The translations under genes and the position numbers were made by a program. DNA of 43,285 nt from Conidiobolus incongruus B7586. Taxonomy: Eukaryota; Entomophthoromycota; Entomophthoromycetes; Entomophthorales; Conidiobolaceae. Below are positions 23,046 to 34,200 of the stretch, piece by piece. The stretch lies in NCBI GenBank assembly GCA_000697335.1, contig JNEM01009845.1:1-43285 (forward strand), in the 5' to 3' direction. Below the pieces are notes generated by a model that did not search any database, had not been told where the DNA came from, and worked only from the letters and a program-made list of their open reading frames with translations. Each line of letters starts with the position of its first letter. The first letter of the stretch is position 1.

Positions 23046-24169
23046 ATTTTTATCATAATCATAAATTTAATTTAATAATTGAATATTGGTTATTTATTTT
23101 TTTATCAATATTTTTAAATATTTTTTAAATTCAAACTTCGCCATTGTAGCATTTAAATTACTACAAGTTGAGTGTGTGAAGTATATTTTGATCTAAGAAT
23201 AACTTCATTAGAAATTTGAAAAATATATATTTGTAAATTCAGAAAACCTTATTATAAAAATTATTATTTAAAGATATAAAACATTAACCATTTATTTAAT
23301 ATGATCATCATAATATATATAATATTATTTTTCAAACCATATTTGATAATTTTTTTCAATCATATTTTAATGATTTAATTAAAATTTAACATTTTGATAT
23401 TACAAATTAACGATAAGATAAAAAAGTTAAAAAAAATAATATTACAAAAATAATATATAGTAGAAGAGATGATAACAGCACAATATCTTAATAGTCATTT
23501 AATTGCAATTTTATTCTAGTATCATACAAATCACAGTTATTTGTATATAATCATAACATTGAATATATTTAATTGATTAAAAATTGAATAATTCTGAATC
23601 ATTTGGTTAAATTTTCCATTATGTATTTATAATTCACCAGGTGATTCATTAGAATAAATTTGATAATGTATATAAATACAAATATTTAAGTATATATACA
23701 TATAAATATTATCGTACTAGTAATAATCATTATTGCTTAGACGAATAGAATTAAGACTAATAATTGAAATTTCAGGATGAATAGATGAAAACATCAATTA
23801 AATGATGATTTAAATTTTACAGAATATTTAAATCTATGATATTTAGTGATTAATTTGAAATTATCAATAGTGAGTTGATTAATATAATTTAATTATATTA
23901 AGCTTGGAATGCTCTCAGACAAAAATAATATATCTAAATATACCATTTAAAATTTGCTGTTTGATTTAGATTCATTCATTTAAATTCAGTTTAAAATATT
24001 AAGTTATAAGGATATGCTGTAAGTATATTTCCAAAACTATATTTTGTGATAAAATCATATAATTTCAGTTGTTTGTTTTTCACCTATGGTCCTAGTTTTG
24101 TATTTAATTAAGATTAAAAGTGAAAAATATGTAAAGGATATGAAAAATCTTACAACTGAATTAATAGCT
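23046..24169. other. A+T-rich spacer, no gene seen
   Basis: About 1.1 kb downstream of the PUDP-like gene without coding or structural signal. Confidence 0.55.
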
Positions 24170-25065
24170 AAGTTGTTCATTTCACAAAAATAATCCAAGC
24201 CAGATTTTAAGTCAGAAATAAGTTAATTATGGAGTTGACTCAAGTAAAAAGAAGAGAGCAATTATTAGTAATAAATAGTAAAATTAGTTTAGATGATAAA
24301 TTAAATTTTCAAAACTAGAGCTTAAATGATAATGAAATTGACTCGCTTTCTAATTAGTATAAAAGGAATTAAAATAAACATTTGATGCCAAAGACAGCAA
24401 GAATATTTTAGCAATTCCTGAATTTTTTTTGGATATAAGCTAATAGATTTTTCATCTAATTGGGTTGCCATATGCTTACCTTAGAGAGTCAGGTGGCTAT
24501 GTGACTAGTTCCGAAGGAATCACACTAAGTCGGGCTCAAGAGGGCAAGTTTCTAAGCCAATTTCAATATCTTGCTAGGTAGATCCAAGTTATATCATTGG
24601 GAATATCAAAAACCGGCATTATACATTTTAGACTGCATTTTGATCAATTCACAATTATACATTGAATTGTTAATGTAAAGTGCTTCAATAGCCACCATAT
24701 AACAAACTGTTAAACTGAATTTCCTCATTTTTGGACCATATTCAAAATTTCTGATTTGCATCTAATATACAAGGATAAACTCAGAATTAGATCGGATCTC
24801 ACAAATTCAGCATCAGATTATATTTCCCCAGAGCACTGATCCCAAACTCAGATACTATTTTTCTATGCTTCCCATCTTTGATTGCATCCAAAGCAATTTA
24901 TTTCAGCTTTGTGCTACCATTAAACAATATAAATTTCACTACTCTATTCAGGGATTATTTACAAAAAATCATTATATCCCAGAGGCAATTGCCTTCTTTA
25001 TTTGACAATGAACCAATTCACACAGGAGTGGATTCAAGCTTTATATTCTTGATTTAGCAATAAAT
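24170..25065. pseudogene. Old coding relic in a less A+T-rich island, origin unknown
   Basis: This island has visibly more G and C than its surroundings. The minus strand of about 24440-25060 reads as a mostly single-frame protein fragment with many interruptions; one uninterrupted piece, ALDAIKDGKHRKIVSEFGIS, resembles the helix-turn-helix start of transposase-like or other DNA-binding proteins. A consensus splice donor (AAG/GTAAGC) lies on the minus strand at about 24475. The left part (24170-24420) has some coding character on the plus strand (VKRREQLLVINSKISLDDK). No terminal repeats or target-site duplications were found. It is broken many times over and looks old. It could be a transposon relic or a host gene; I cannot assign it. 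Confidence 0.35.
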
Positions 25066-26820
25066 ACTTTAATTTAAAAAGTCAATTTATTTATCTTTTC
25101 AAAATATTAAATAAATTTAATAAATTTGACAAATATACCATTACCATTGCAATTTAACTATTTTACTTTAGAATATATATATTTATGTTTATTAGTAATC
25201 CTTGTTTAATTATTAAGCTATCTTAATAAATTAATTTATAAAAAACATTTCAATATCAGTACAAAAATTAAATAATAATAAATTTTAAAATAAAATTAAA
25301 AATAATACCTAAGATATATATATATATATATAATAAATAATATAAAATTAATATCCTTTTTATATTTGATAACTTTTCACCATATTTCTGGCAAGTTACT
25401 AGCACTTAAAAAATAGTTTTTTTTATCAAAAACCTAAATTTAATTATTTGTGATTTAGTTAAAATTTTTTCTATCTATTTTTTCTTATAAGTTAATTTTT
25501 CAATTAAATAAAAAAATGGATATATTAAGTATACAAGTGTTTTAATATATTTAAATAAAAATAATTTATAATTTTAACTTTATATATTTTGTCATTATTA
25601 TATGAATTAATGAGTATTTTTAATTTATAATAAAAATAGTAATCAAAAATTATTTTATTATCAAAAATTCTAAAACTAATTAATAATAAATTTATTTTTA
25701 AAAACTAAATATAAAATTATAAATATTAAGATTTATTTTAATAATTTTATTTTAATAAATAAATAAATAAATAAATATTTTATTTTAAAATAAAAAAGAT
25801 TATTTTAACTTATTAAATATCTTATTTTATATTTAAATAAGAGATTATATAAAAGAATATAAATGTTTAATTTTTATAATGTAATATAATTTTTTATTTT
25901 TATTTTTAATATATTATATTTGATTATAATTTTTTGATTTTTTTAAGTTTAAGTTTAAAATATATGGTATTTATTTTACATTATTATTAATTAAACTAGG
26001 TTTAAACTTTGATTTATATTATAATTAAATAACTAGTATTGTAATACTTTGATATCCTTTTAATTCAAATAAAATGGTGTTTTTTAGTATTTTTTTCTAT
26101 TTTATTAATGATTATTAAAGTATTAACTAAATGATTTCTTATATATTTTGATAAAAATTAAAAAAAATTTCTATCTTTATAATAACTTACCTAGTAGTAT
26201 ATAGTTAGATAAAAGTTTAATTTTATAAGCTGTTTGTAAATTTTAAAAGGTTTTTGGTTAAGTTTTACTAATACTAAAATCAGAGATTTTTGATGATTAT
26301 TATTTAATTTTAAATAATTTAAATAATATTTTTAAAATTTAATTCTTTAAAGAACATTATACAACTATATATAGTTTGAGATATATATTTTTTATTTTCT
26401 TATATATTTCATATATAATATTTTTTGTATTAATAATATACTTGAAAAATCAGAAATTAAAAAATTTCCATTTTAAATTAATAGTTTTTTTATAATCAAT
26501 CAATAATTTGATAAGATACTCTTAAAAAATTCTTATCAAACAAGGTTTCAATAGTTATATTATATAGGAAACTATCTTATAAATAAAAAAACAAGTTCAT
26601 TTAGATTTGATTAGAATATATAATGTATAAATAATTTAATAATTTTATTTAATTAGAATATGTGATAGTTAATAATTATTAATAACTGAACCTAATTTGG
26701 TTAAAAGTTAATTAATATAGATTCAAATAAAATAATCAAAAAGTGATTACTTTTAATTGTCATAATTATTATTTTAAAATATAGTTTGACATTTCTTACC
26801 AATATGCATTTATTATTTAT
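25066..26820. other. Extreme A+T desert
   Basis: For about 1.7 kb the sequence falls well below even the other spacers in G and C; some 60-base lines hold a single G (for example 25741-25800). It includes (AT)9 near 25314, an AATA repeat near 25754-25776 and many homopolymer runs. No reading frame is open. A mitochondrial-like insertion, a replication- or centromere-type A+T element, or plain mutational drift could explain it. Confidence 0.6.
25754..25776. repeat. (AATA)n simple repeat
   Basis: Five to six AATA units inside the A+T desert. Confidence 0.85.
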
Positions 26821-27601
26821 TCAAATGGATTTTTTAAACTTTTTAATTAACAAATTGATGTCATGATTCAATTCGTCAGCATTATCATTGGGTAAGAGTG
26901 TTCTTAACTGTTCTTTCAACTGATTCCAGAATTCTTCAGTTTTTAATTTTTCAACTGTAAATTCACTCAACTTGTTAGAGGAACTCTGAGTGTTTGGTGC
27001 TTCTTTAACAGTGGTTGGACTAGTAGGAGCTTGAGAGGCTGGGTCAGAAGTGGATGAAACAGCGCCAGCTTTCTTCAATAGGTGAATAACACTACCTGAT
27101 GTGATATTGTAATCTTGAATGGTCTTACTATCCATAAGTGGCTTTCCTTTAAATACTAATCTTTGTTGGTCTATAGGTAATGACAACAAGTCTTGAATTT
27201 TAGACTTGACTTCGGAAATGGTGCTAGCCAGTTGGATATTGGGCAAAGTGTGAGGTTGATTAGAATTCAAATATTTAATTTGAATAGCAAAATTATCTAT
27301 ATTTTAATATTAATATTATGAATGAGTCAATATATAAAAATTAATACCATCTTCATTTTGATTTAAGCTATTTGATAAAATCAATTGAGTTTTAAAGTGA
27401 CTAGGTAACTATTATTACAAAAACTATTAAATATGATATATTATAATTAAGAATTAAACTTACAGGTTTACCAGTCTTCTTATAGAATCTGTTATTAGAT
27501 AGATTTTGCTGTACTTTTACGATATGAGAAGGATTAGGGTCTCTTTCATTAAAAATACTTAACCAATCTTGATAAAATTGTTCGTTCAAATTAGCTGACA
27601 T
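26821..27601 (-). CDS. Get5/Mdy2 (UBL4A)-like ubiquitin-fold protein of the tail-anchor insertion pathway, 3 exons
   Basis: Exons 27601-27464, 27408-27348, 27296-26821, giving 224 residues. The N-terminal part (DWLSIFNERDPNP..) would correspond to the Get4-binding region. A ubiquitin-like domain follows (about 65-145: FAIQIKYLNSNQPHTLPN, STISEVKSKIQDLL, IDQQRLVFKGKPL, TIQDYNITSGSVIHLLKK). After a Ser/Thr/Pro linker, the C-terminal helix-rich segment begins EEFWNQLKEQLRTLLP, matching the FWxxLxxFL pattern of the Get5 homodimerisation domain. In yeast, Get5 with Get4 hands tail-anchored proteins from Sgt2 to Get3. The UBL-linker-FW order supports this over ubiquilin, which would carry UBA and STI1 domains. 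Confidence 0.7.
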
Positions 27602-29439
27602 TTTAAATTTTATTTTGATTTTTGGTGAATGTTAAAATGACTGAATTTAATTTCAATTTTAGTTAAATAAATTCAATTAATATTGTTGTGGGATTATCAA
27701 TTAAAATAAATCATAATCCAATTTGTAATATCATACATTCACAGAAAGCTATAAGCTTTAATAGCTTATAAAGATTTAAGAAAATTAATTTATATAATTA
27801 ATAGAATATTTCTGAATTTCGTAATAATATTCAATTATATATCCGTTAGTTAAAAATTCAAAAAAAATTATATTGGAATATGAGATTAAATTAATAATAT
27901 AAACCCATTAATTCAATTAATACAAAAAAAATAAAAAATATGTATTGTAAAAATGCTGAGATGACTTTCAAATATTAATATACATTTCAACTAAAATCCA
28001 AATAATATGAAATTACTACAAATTAATATTTTTATATCCTTTTCCAATATTTAAAGCATATAAATATCATCATAAATTCTTAAGTTGTATAATATAATAG
28101 CTTCAATTTTTATATTATGAGATGTTTAAAGATTACACTTTAAAGTTATCATTTATCATATCAATTAATCTTCAAATTTACACTTGATCTCCAGAAATTA
28201 ATATTATTACAAGATCCTTTTAAATAAATTCTGCAATTATATTTTGTAATATTAAGTATTATATTCTTTTATGTTTTAAATTTAGTTAATTAATTTGGGT
28301 TTATTTGGTAATAACTCATTAAAATATTTTCTAGAAAACTTGATAATAATTTAATTTTCATAAATAATTATGAATAGGAAACATCAATTATTTACCATAT
28401 ATGTAATATAATAATCAAAATACAGTATATGATACAGATAAAAGTACACTGTCTCAATATTTTTGAATTTTGAAAAAGATTTAGACTATTTAAGAATTTA
28501 TTTGAATTTGGATCAAAGTTATTTATATTATATTATAATATAATAGTATCCTTGAAATTAATAAAAATTTTATTAGCTATTTATCTTAAATTATTCGATT
28601 CATTTACATACTAATTTAAACTAAGCCTATTCAATTTGCTAAATATTTTGATATATTTTGATATTGTTTGATAGGATCATTCTTTTCAATATCGATAGTA
28701 TACAAATTCATATACCAAATATACAAATATAATGATACGTAGTGTTTGAATATTCAACACCTATTAAAGTGAATTTCGACAAAAACTAAAATATTATTCA
28801 TCATACAATTGACAACAAGTTAAATATTTAATTTAAAAATATGAATACAGGCTTCTTATTACAATTTGTCGTGGATTTGATTATGCACAATTAAATATTA
28901 TAATGGACAAGTGAAATTAATATTTGAAAATTAATTTACAAAATAAGATTTTTCAAATTGTAATTAAATATAGTATATTATATATTAAATTTATTTAAAT
29001 CAAGTAAGATAATGTAAATTATATAAATATAACTGAAAGCGATGTAATGGTTAATGAGATAATACAATATAAAAGAGTTTAAAAATAAGAAATCAAACTA
29101 AAAACTTATTCATTATGTTCCAAGTAATCAGAATGATAATTATATAAATAATAAGGATAATAATAAAAGATAAGTTGACTGAATATGAACTATTAAATTA
29201 ATATTATGTTAATAATAAATTATAATTACAAAATAATATGACGAAATATATGCAAACAAGGGTGAATTTGAGAAAATAATACTAATTTAGGGAATTAATT
29301 GGAACCAAGGAGAAAAATTTTATTTTGAGAATCCCATAAACTAGGGTGTTGAATGATCTAGTATCATTTCTAAAATGTAATTCAAACTTTTCAATCTCTC
29401 TCACAGTGGTTAAATCCTACTTAAAAAGTTAACCTCAAT
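27602..29439. promoter_or_regulatory. Spacer and divergent promoters between Get5-like gene and RPS26
   Basis: About 1.8 kb between divergent genes. Most is featureless A+T-rich DNA. The last 100 bases before RPS26 are distinct (AAACTAGGGTGTTG near 29340, CTCTCTCACAGTGG near 29395) and probably hold its promoter, but I cannot assign known boxes. Confidence 0.45.
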
Positions 29440-29781
29440 ATGACTCTCAAGCGTAGAAACAACGGACGTAACAAGAAGGGACGTGGTCATGTTAAGCCCG
29501 TCCGTTGTACCAACTGTGCCCGCTGTGTCCCCAAGGATAAGGCCATCAAGCGTTTCACTATCCGTAATATGATTGAAGCCGCCGCCGTCAGAGATCTTGC
29601 TGATGCCTCAGTCTACACTGACTACGTCGTACCCAAGTTGTACGTCAAATTACAATACTGTGTATCCTGCGCCATTCACGCTCACATTGTCCGTGTCCGT
29701 TCTCGCGAAGGACGTCGTATTCGTACTCCTCCTCCTCGTTTCCGTTTCAAGGATGGAAAGAAGGTTGCTCCTACTGCCTAA
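29440..29781 (+). CDS. RPS26: 40S ribosomal protein S26 (eS26)
   Basis: Complete, intronless 113-residue protein starting [18 protein letters not shown]. The zinc-binding cysteines of eS26 are present: CTNC near residues 23-26 and CVSC near 74-77, with [17 protein letters not shown] between. The C-terminus is basic and Pro-rich ([13 protein letters not shown]). eS26 sits at the mRNA exit channel of the 40S subunit. C-ending codons dominate as in the RPS13 copies. It is convergent with RPS13 copy 2. An AATAAA signal set in a hairpin follows the stop codon within 30 bases. Confidence 0.97.
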   Translation: MTLKRRNNGRNKKGRGHVKPVRCTNCARCVPKDKAIKRFTIRNMIEAAAVRDLADASVYTDYVVPKLYVKLQYCVSCAIHAHIVRVRSREGRRIRTPPPRFRFKDGKKVAPTA

Positions 29782-29785
29782 TTTT

Positions 29786-29808
29786 AGACCAGAATAAATA
29801 CTTGGTCT
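29786..29808 (+). terminator. RPS26 3' hairpin with AATAAA in the loop
   Basis: AGACCA (29786-29791) pairs with TGGTCT (29803-29808), leaving an 11-base loop that holds AATAAA (29793-29798). It starts only five bases after the stop codon. A similar arrangement of stem and AATAAA follows RPS13 copy 2. Confidence 0.5.
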
Positions 29809-31211
29809 CGAGAATATCAGCATATTATCCTTGACCAAATAACACCTGCGCTGACTGTATTTTCAACTAAATATTTTGGGAACAAAAGCAATAAGATCTT
29901 GACATATCGGTAAATTTTTTAATAGATCTGTCTATTTTAATCAAACCCACAAATTTTAGATTTATAGGTTATTTACAAAACCTATACACCAAATATTAAC
30001 CAATATATTTTTATACCTTCTAGTTGTTTATCGGCTTCCAATATGTCAATATATATAAAAGCACAAATTACTCCAATCCCAGATGAATCTTTGATCCTAA
30101 TTACAAGATAGATCTAATTCAAATCTGTTAATGATTTTTCTTCACTTCTATTGACCATACTCCACCAAGAGTTATTTTGATAAGGCTTTTTATATTCTAT
30201 TATTACATCAAGGGTTTTGCTATTATAGTGTCAGATATCATATTCTCATTTATAGTCTTTTTACAGAATTTTTTCCACTACTCTTATTTGATATCTCAGC
30301 AATATTAACCTTCTTTTTTGTTTACATTTACTTTGATTTTCAATTTGAGCTCATAGAAATCCCAGTTATTTTTTCAATGAATCTAAATCATATTTAATTT
30401 ATTATTCCTTTTATTGATACTATATGTATTGTATCTAGGGTTTGTATCCAACTTTTAAACGATCATATCTCTTTTATTACAATTAATAAACTCATCAAAT
30501 CCCTCTAAATTTTTAAATCGGTGTTTTAATGTTTACTATAAAATGTATTTTCTTAAATTCAAATAAACTCTAATTTCATATTACCATTATCATTTACACA
30601 CTAGATATAATAGATCTTAAAGGAAACGATTTGCTATGTTTTCCACCTTCTCAATAATTTTAATTATATTCATTTATATTTGATCATTTATATATTGCCT
30701 TTGTTGCAGTAAATATCTAAGTGAATAATATAGCCGAACAATTTTATTGTGATTTCTTTCTAATATCTCAAATTGATTTTGATTATCTAGCAGGTAGACC
30801 TATTATATTCCTTGTGAATAATATCTTGGCTATATAATTTTATTGAAATAAATTATATTAATAAATCTTTGGTACATAATATGAATTATATGGTAAAGAA
30901 AATTCATCAATATAAAAGATCAAAATCAAAAATAACTTAGAATATACTCATAATAAATTAATCAATCAAGATGACAAATAAAAATGTAGCAACATCATAG
31001 TTATAATTGATAATTATAAATTAAAAATTTGAATAAAAATAGCTATAATGAAAAAAATTGATGAAAATAGTAGTCAAATAGGATGATCATTTAAATAAGT
31101 ATATTTACAAAAATAAAATGCATATATTGGTTAGTATAATCTAGTATTATCGTCATAAATGAAGTTTATGAATGGTGGGATAAAGAATACAGGAGTTCGA
31201 TATAGTCCAAA
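29809..31211. other. Spacer between convergent ribosomal protein genes, with a strand-skew switch
   Basis: About 1.4 kb without a reading frame. From 29.8 to about 30.84 kb the plus strand is rich in T and C; from about 30.84 to 31.2 kb it becomes rich in A. On each gene's own sense strand the downstream DNA is therefore pyrimidine-rich, and the switch lies between the two 3' ends. Confidence 0.6.
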
Positions 31212-31231
31212 AATAAAGGTTGGCCTTTATT
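31212..31231 (-). terminator. RPS13 copy 2 3' hairpin with AATAAA
   Basis: A perfect 8-bp inverted repeat: AATAAAGG (31212-31219) and CCTTTATT (31224-31231) around TTGG. On the minus strand it places AATAAA 27 bases past the RPS13 stop codon, so the poly(A) signal forms one arm of the stem. Confidence 0.5.
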
Positions 31232-31257
31232 ATGGATAGATCTAATTCGCATGGGGC

Positions 31258-31713
31258 TTAGGCAACTAAGGTGGAAGCGGTGGAGGATTCGTACTTCCAG
31301 TTGGGGGGAAGGGCACCAGAGCGCTTGTAGTAACGAGCAAGACGGTGGATTCTGGATTCGATTAAAATTAAGCGGAATTTGGAGTCTTTGTCTTTGCGGT
31401 TGCGTTCCAAGTGCTTGCGAACGGAGACAGCCTTCTTGATCAAGAAGTACATATCTTCGGGAATTTCAGGAGCCAATCCGTTACCCTTTAAGATACGGAC
31501 AACCTTGTTTCCGGTGACGGAACGGATTTGGGGAATACCGTGGGAGTCGCGGAGAACTACACCGATTTGGGAAGGAGTCATACCCTTTCTGGCTAATTTG
31601 CAGATTTGTTCAGTAACATCTTCGGGCAAAGCCTTAACCCAGGTAGGAGGATTACGACGGTAAGGAAGAGCGGATCCGGAGATACCTTTTCCAGGAGCAT
31701 GCATACGACCCAT
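31258..31713 (-). CDS. RPS13: 40S ribosomal protein S13 (uS15), complete copy 2
   Basis: Full-length 151-residue uS15 with the eukaryotic N-terminus [12 protein letters not shown], then [20 protein letters not shown] and the same C-terminal 103 residues as copy 1. No intron interrupts the coding region. The coding sequence is 97 percent identical to copy 1 over 312 bases, with a central 194-base stretch (copy-1 bases 22-215) fully identical, while the 3' flanks are unrelated. It is head-to-head with the AIRIM-like gene over 216 bp and convergent with RPS26. Confidence 0.98.
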   Translation of the reverse strand: MGRMHAPGKGISGSALPYRRNPPTWVKALPEDVTEQICKLARKGMTPSQIGVVLRDSHGIPQIRSVTGNKVVRILKGNGLAPEIPEDMYFLIKKAVSVRKHLERNRKDKDSKFRLILIESRIHRLARYYKRSGALPPNWKYESSTASTLVA

Positions 31714-31929
31714 CTTGAACTAATTGAATATTATATGAAAAATAACTTTCAATGACCAAAAGATTGAAAGTTTTGACGAAACAAAATATTTTATTAATAT
31801 CTATAATAGTGAAAATTATGGGATAATATAATAACCCAAACTTAAATATAGGATAATTATATTTTGATAATGATGATTGATACTAAAAATATAATTGTTT
31901 CCACTCTGAAATATTAATAAACTTAGATT
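31714..31929. promoter_or_regulatory. 216-bp bidirectional promoter of RPS13 copy 2 and AIRIM-like gene
   Basis: The two start codons face away from each other across 216 bp, very short for this window. If both genes are real, they probably share promoter elements, which would couple a ribosomal protein to a ribosome maturation factor. No box is recognised with confidence. Confidence 0.5.
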
Positions 31930-32522
31930 ATGAAAAGTATCAGACAGTCAAATGAATCACAAAGGATTATTGTATTATTAAGAGAATACTTGACGATATC
32001 TAAAAGTTGGGATAACAAAAAGGAACTATTGATACAGTATGCGAACCATCTGGTCAATTTAATGAATCAACGCGAAAGAATTATTCCATTTAAGACACCT
32101 TCGATAAATTGAACATCACTTTTAATAAATCCACTGTATCAAATCTATTACATCAGCAAAACTTTCAGATGAATGAATATAACGACAAGATCAATTATAT
32201 TATAGGAGAATTTCATAACCTTTATCAGAATATATGTAAAATCAAGTCACAATTATCGAATATTCAACAATATCAAGCAAACAATCCAGATCCTAATTTC
32301 AATATGATTCACATTACATCATTTCAAGCTAAAGAGTGCGTGGATTGGATCGATACTTTACTCTCTCAGTTTTATTATCAATATTTAAAACAAATTCAAT
32401 TCACAAAACTAATGTTCAATAATCAGCAGAGTACTGTAAAATTTGAAACTTTATATGAACAATTCCAATACTTGAAGGGAGTTACAATTAGAAATAATAT
32501 TGAGCAATTAATGCAAGATTAA
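31930..32522 (+). CDS. C1orf109/AIRIM-like protein (60S maturation factor), with one frame slip
   Basis: Two reading frames overlap by four bases: 31930-32112 (60 residues, from ATG) and 32109-32522. Together they resemble human C1orf109/AIRIM, a partner of the AFG2 ATPases in cytoplasmic 60S maturation. The N-terminal helix region has a conserved Trp (SKSWDNKKELLIQYANHLVN); the C-terminal region has ECVDWIDTLLSQFYYQYLKQ and ends FQYLKGVTIRNNIEQLMQD, like the VADMLEWLQDIERHYRKSYL block of the human protein. The passage from one frame to the other must occur between 32094 and 32109 and is a -1 shift; the first frame ends at TGA 32110-32112. An 89-nt intron 32006-32094 would also restore frame but would remove the conserved Trp region. 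The family call rests on pattern memory. Confidence 0.45.
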
Positions 32523-33000
32523 ATTAAGTTTACAAATGAATAAATTTTTGCAAAATCGATAGATTCACAATTTTGATATATAAATTAACACCAATAACAT
32601 GATTTCAATTTAATCCTATTTTTTCTATTTCATCAACATATAATATTATATCCAAATTCTAATATCAACCCCATAATAGTATAATAATGGCTCAAATTTT
32701 AAATTCAGATGTGAACAGTCAACAATTAATATATTGAAATATTCAAACATATTAATTATTAATTCAAATAAAATATTTGTTATATATAATGAATACCAAT
32801 CAACACCAAAACATTAAACAATAGTCAATGAATACTAATCATTACTATTATGTTAAATAAAATATATTCACCAATAGACTAAAAAGTTTAAGATTTGATA
32901 TGCTAACAGAATTTGAAAATGATTTTAATTGAAATTTTACTTCCATTCAATGTAATCAAAAAGATTTAAAATAATAATTGATAAATATAAGATAGAAAAT
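32523..33000. other. A+T-rich spacer, no gene seen
   Basis: About 480 bases between the AIRIM-like gene and the CSA relic. No coding signal. Confidence 0.5.
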
Positions 33001-33004
33001 TACA

Positions 33005-34200
33005 TGGTTTATTGATACCAGTTAGCCTATTAGCAGGTACATCAAATAACCATAGTTCCATTTTTGATCTTACCGATTATGAATAATCAAATAATATAAA
33101 ACGACTCCATCTGTTGCGAAGAAATTTGACATTTATATTGTATCATTAAAATATTGATATTTTTAATAGAGTAAAAGAACATCAAGATTGAGTTAATCAG
33201 GTGAAACGATTGGCTCAAGACACTGGAATGTTTTTTACAAATTCTTATAATGGTCAATTCAAAGTATGAGACACGAATCATATAGAAGCTCTACGTTCTT
33301 TCAATTAAGATAAAATTAATTCATATGCGTTCCCCTCTAATATAAATAAGGACTCATATCAGGCAATATCATTATCAATTAGATAATTAAATGTTTTCTA
33401 TAATCATGGCTAATTAGTATGCTCTAATTCGAATAGGAAAAGATTAGTTGACTTAAAATCAAACACTAGTATTCAAACTCTTACAGTTGTCAATTAACCA
33501 TTATTATTTATATTAATAAATATGAACTTAAGTCATAAAGAATCTGTAATGACATCGCAATAAGCACCATATTTAAATTACATACTGATTTCAGCTGAGT
33601 AATATTGTCAAATTATTTTGATCATTTATTAAATAATTCATAGACTAGATAAGAAGATCAAGACCTGAGATATTAGAAAAGCTCAATCCTGTTTAATGTA
33701 TTTAAATCAACAAATTCCCATTTGATGATCCTCTAAATGAAGCAATTACATCACATAATTCGCCAGTAGTAGGATGTCAATTTAAGCATCAAAATCATTG
33801 CTTAATCAGTGTCAGATCCGATGACAACAATAAGAAATGGAACATGTCCAATGGAACCTTATCAAAAAGTATTCGAAAAAAAAATGGTCTTTCCTAATAA
33901 TATGAACCGTGATCCAGTAGTTAATGCTAAGAATACCATATTTTTAACTTCTCCAAAATCTAAAAGCTGTCATTGATCAATTTGAAATCACATCAATGTC
34001 AATTACTGGAAAGAGGAATTGACATTTATCCAGTATAAGTTCAGAGATGGTTTAAGATATTACTTATTTTACATGTTTTAATAATTACTAATTTAATACA
34101 AGGAGTTATACTATAATGGAAGTAAAAGAGATATCTATTGCTGGAAAATTTGGCATCCAACTACTATGACAAATAATCTGATAATAATATTTAAAGGTAA
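33005..34200 (+). pseudogene. Decayed ERCC8/CSA (Rad28-type) WD40 gene
   Basis: Successive WD40 blocks match the order of human CSA, the substrate receptor of the CRL4 ligase in transcription-coupled repair: LLAGTSNN..IFDLTDYE (about 33030-33088; human MLSGGSDG..LYDLEN), DTGMFFTNSYNGQFKV (about 33217; human DTGMFTSSSFDKTLKV), DLKSNTSIQTL (about 33450; human DLKSGSCSHIL), DIRKAQSCLMYLNQQ (about 33678; human DVRRASGCLITLDQH), SHNSPVVGCQFK and RSDDNNKKWNMSNGTL (about 33757-33875), and YNGSKRDIYCWKI (about 34114; human YSGSRDCNILAW). Many stop codons and several frame changes interrupt it; one WD tryptophan now reads TGA (33268-33270). No start is clear. The order is collinear, so this is one host gene that has died rather than a rearranged set. 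Another working copy may exist elsewhere. Confidence 0.75.

Noticed and set aside
24470-24525. U1-snRNA-like start (GCTTACCTTAG) followed by two small hairpins (AGTCA/TGACT and TTCC/GGAA)
   Set aside because: The match is explained by a 5' splice site on the minus strand of the coding relic; no U1-70K loop or Sm site is visible.
29573-29838. Open frames overlapping RPS26 on both strands
   Set aside because: Shadows created by the C-rich codon use of RPS26.
33005-34200. Alternative genetic code with stops read as Gln or Trp, suggested by the CSA relic
   Set aside because: All intact genes in the window use TAA, TAG and TGA as ordinary stops, and the relic also changes frame.
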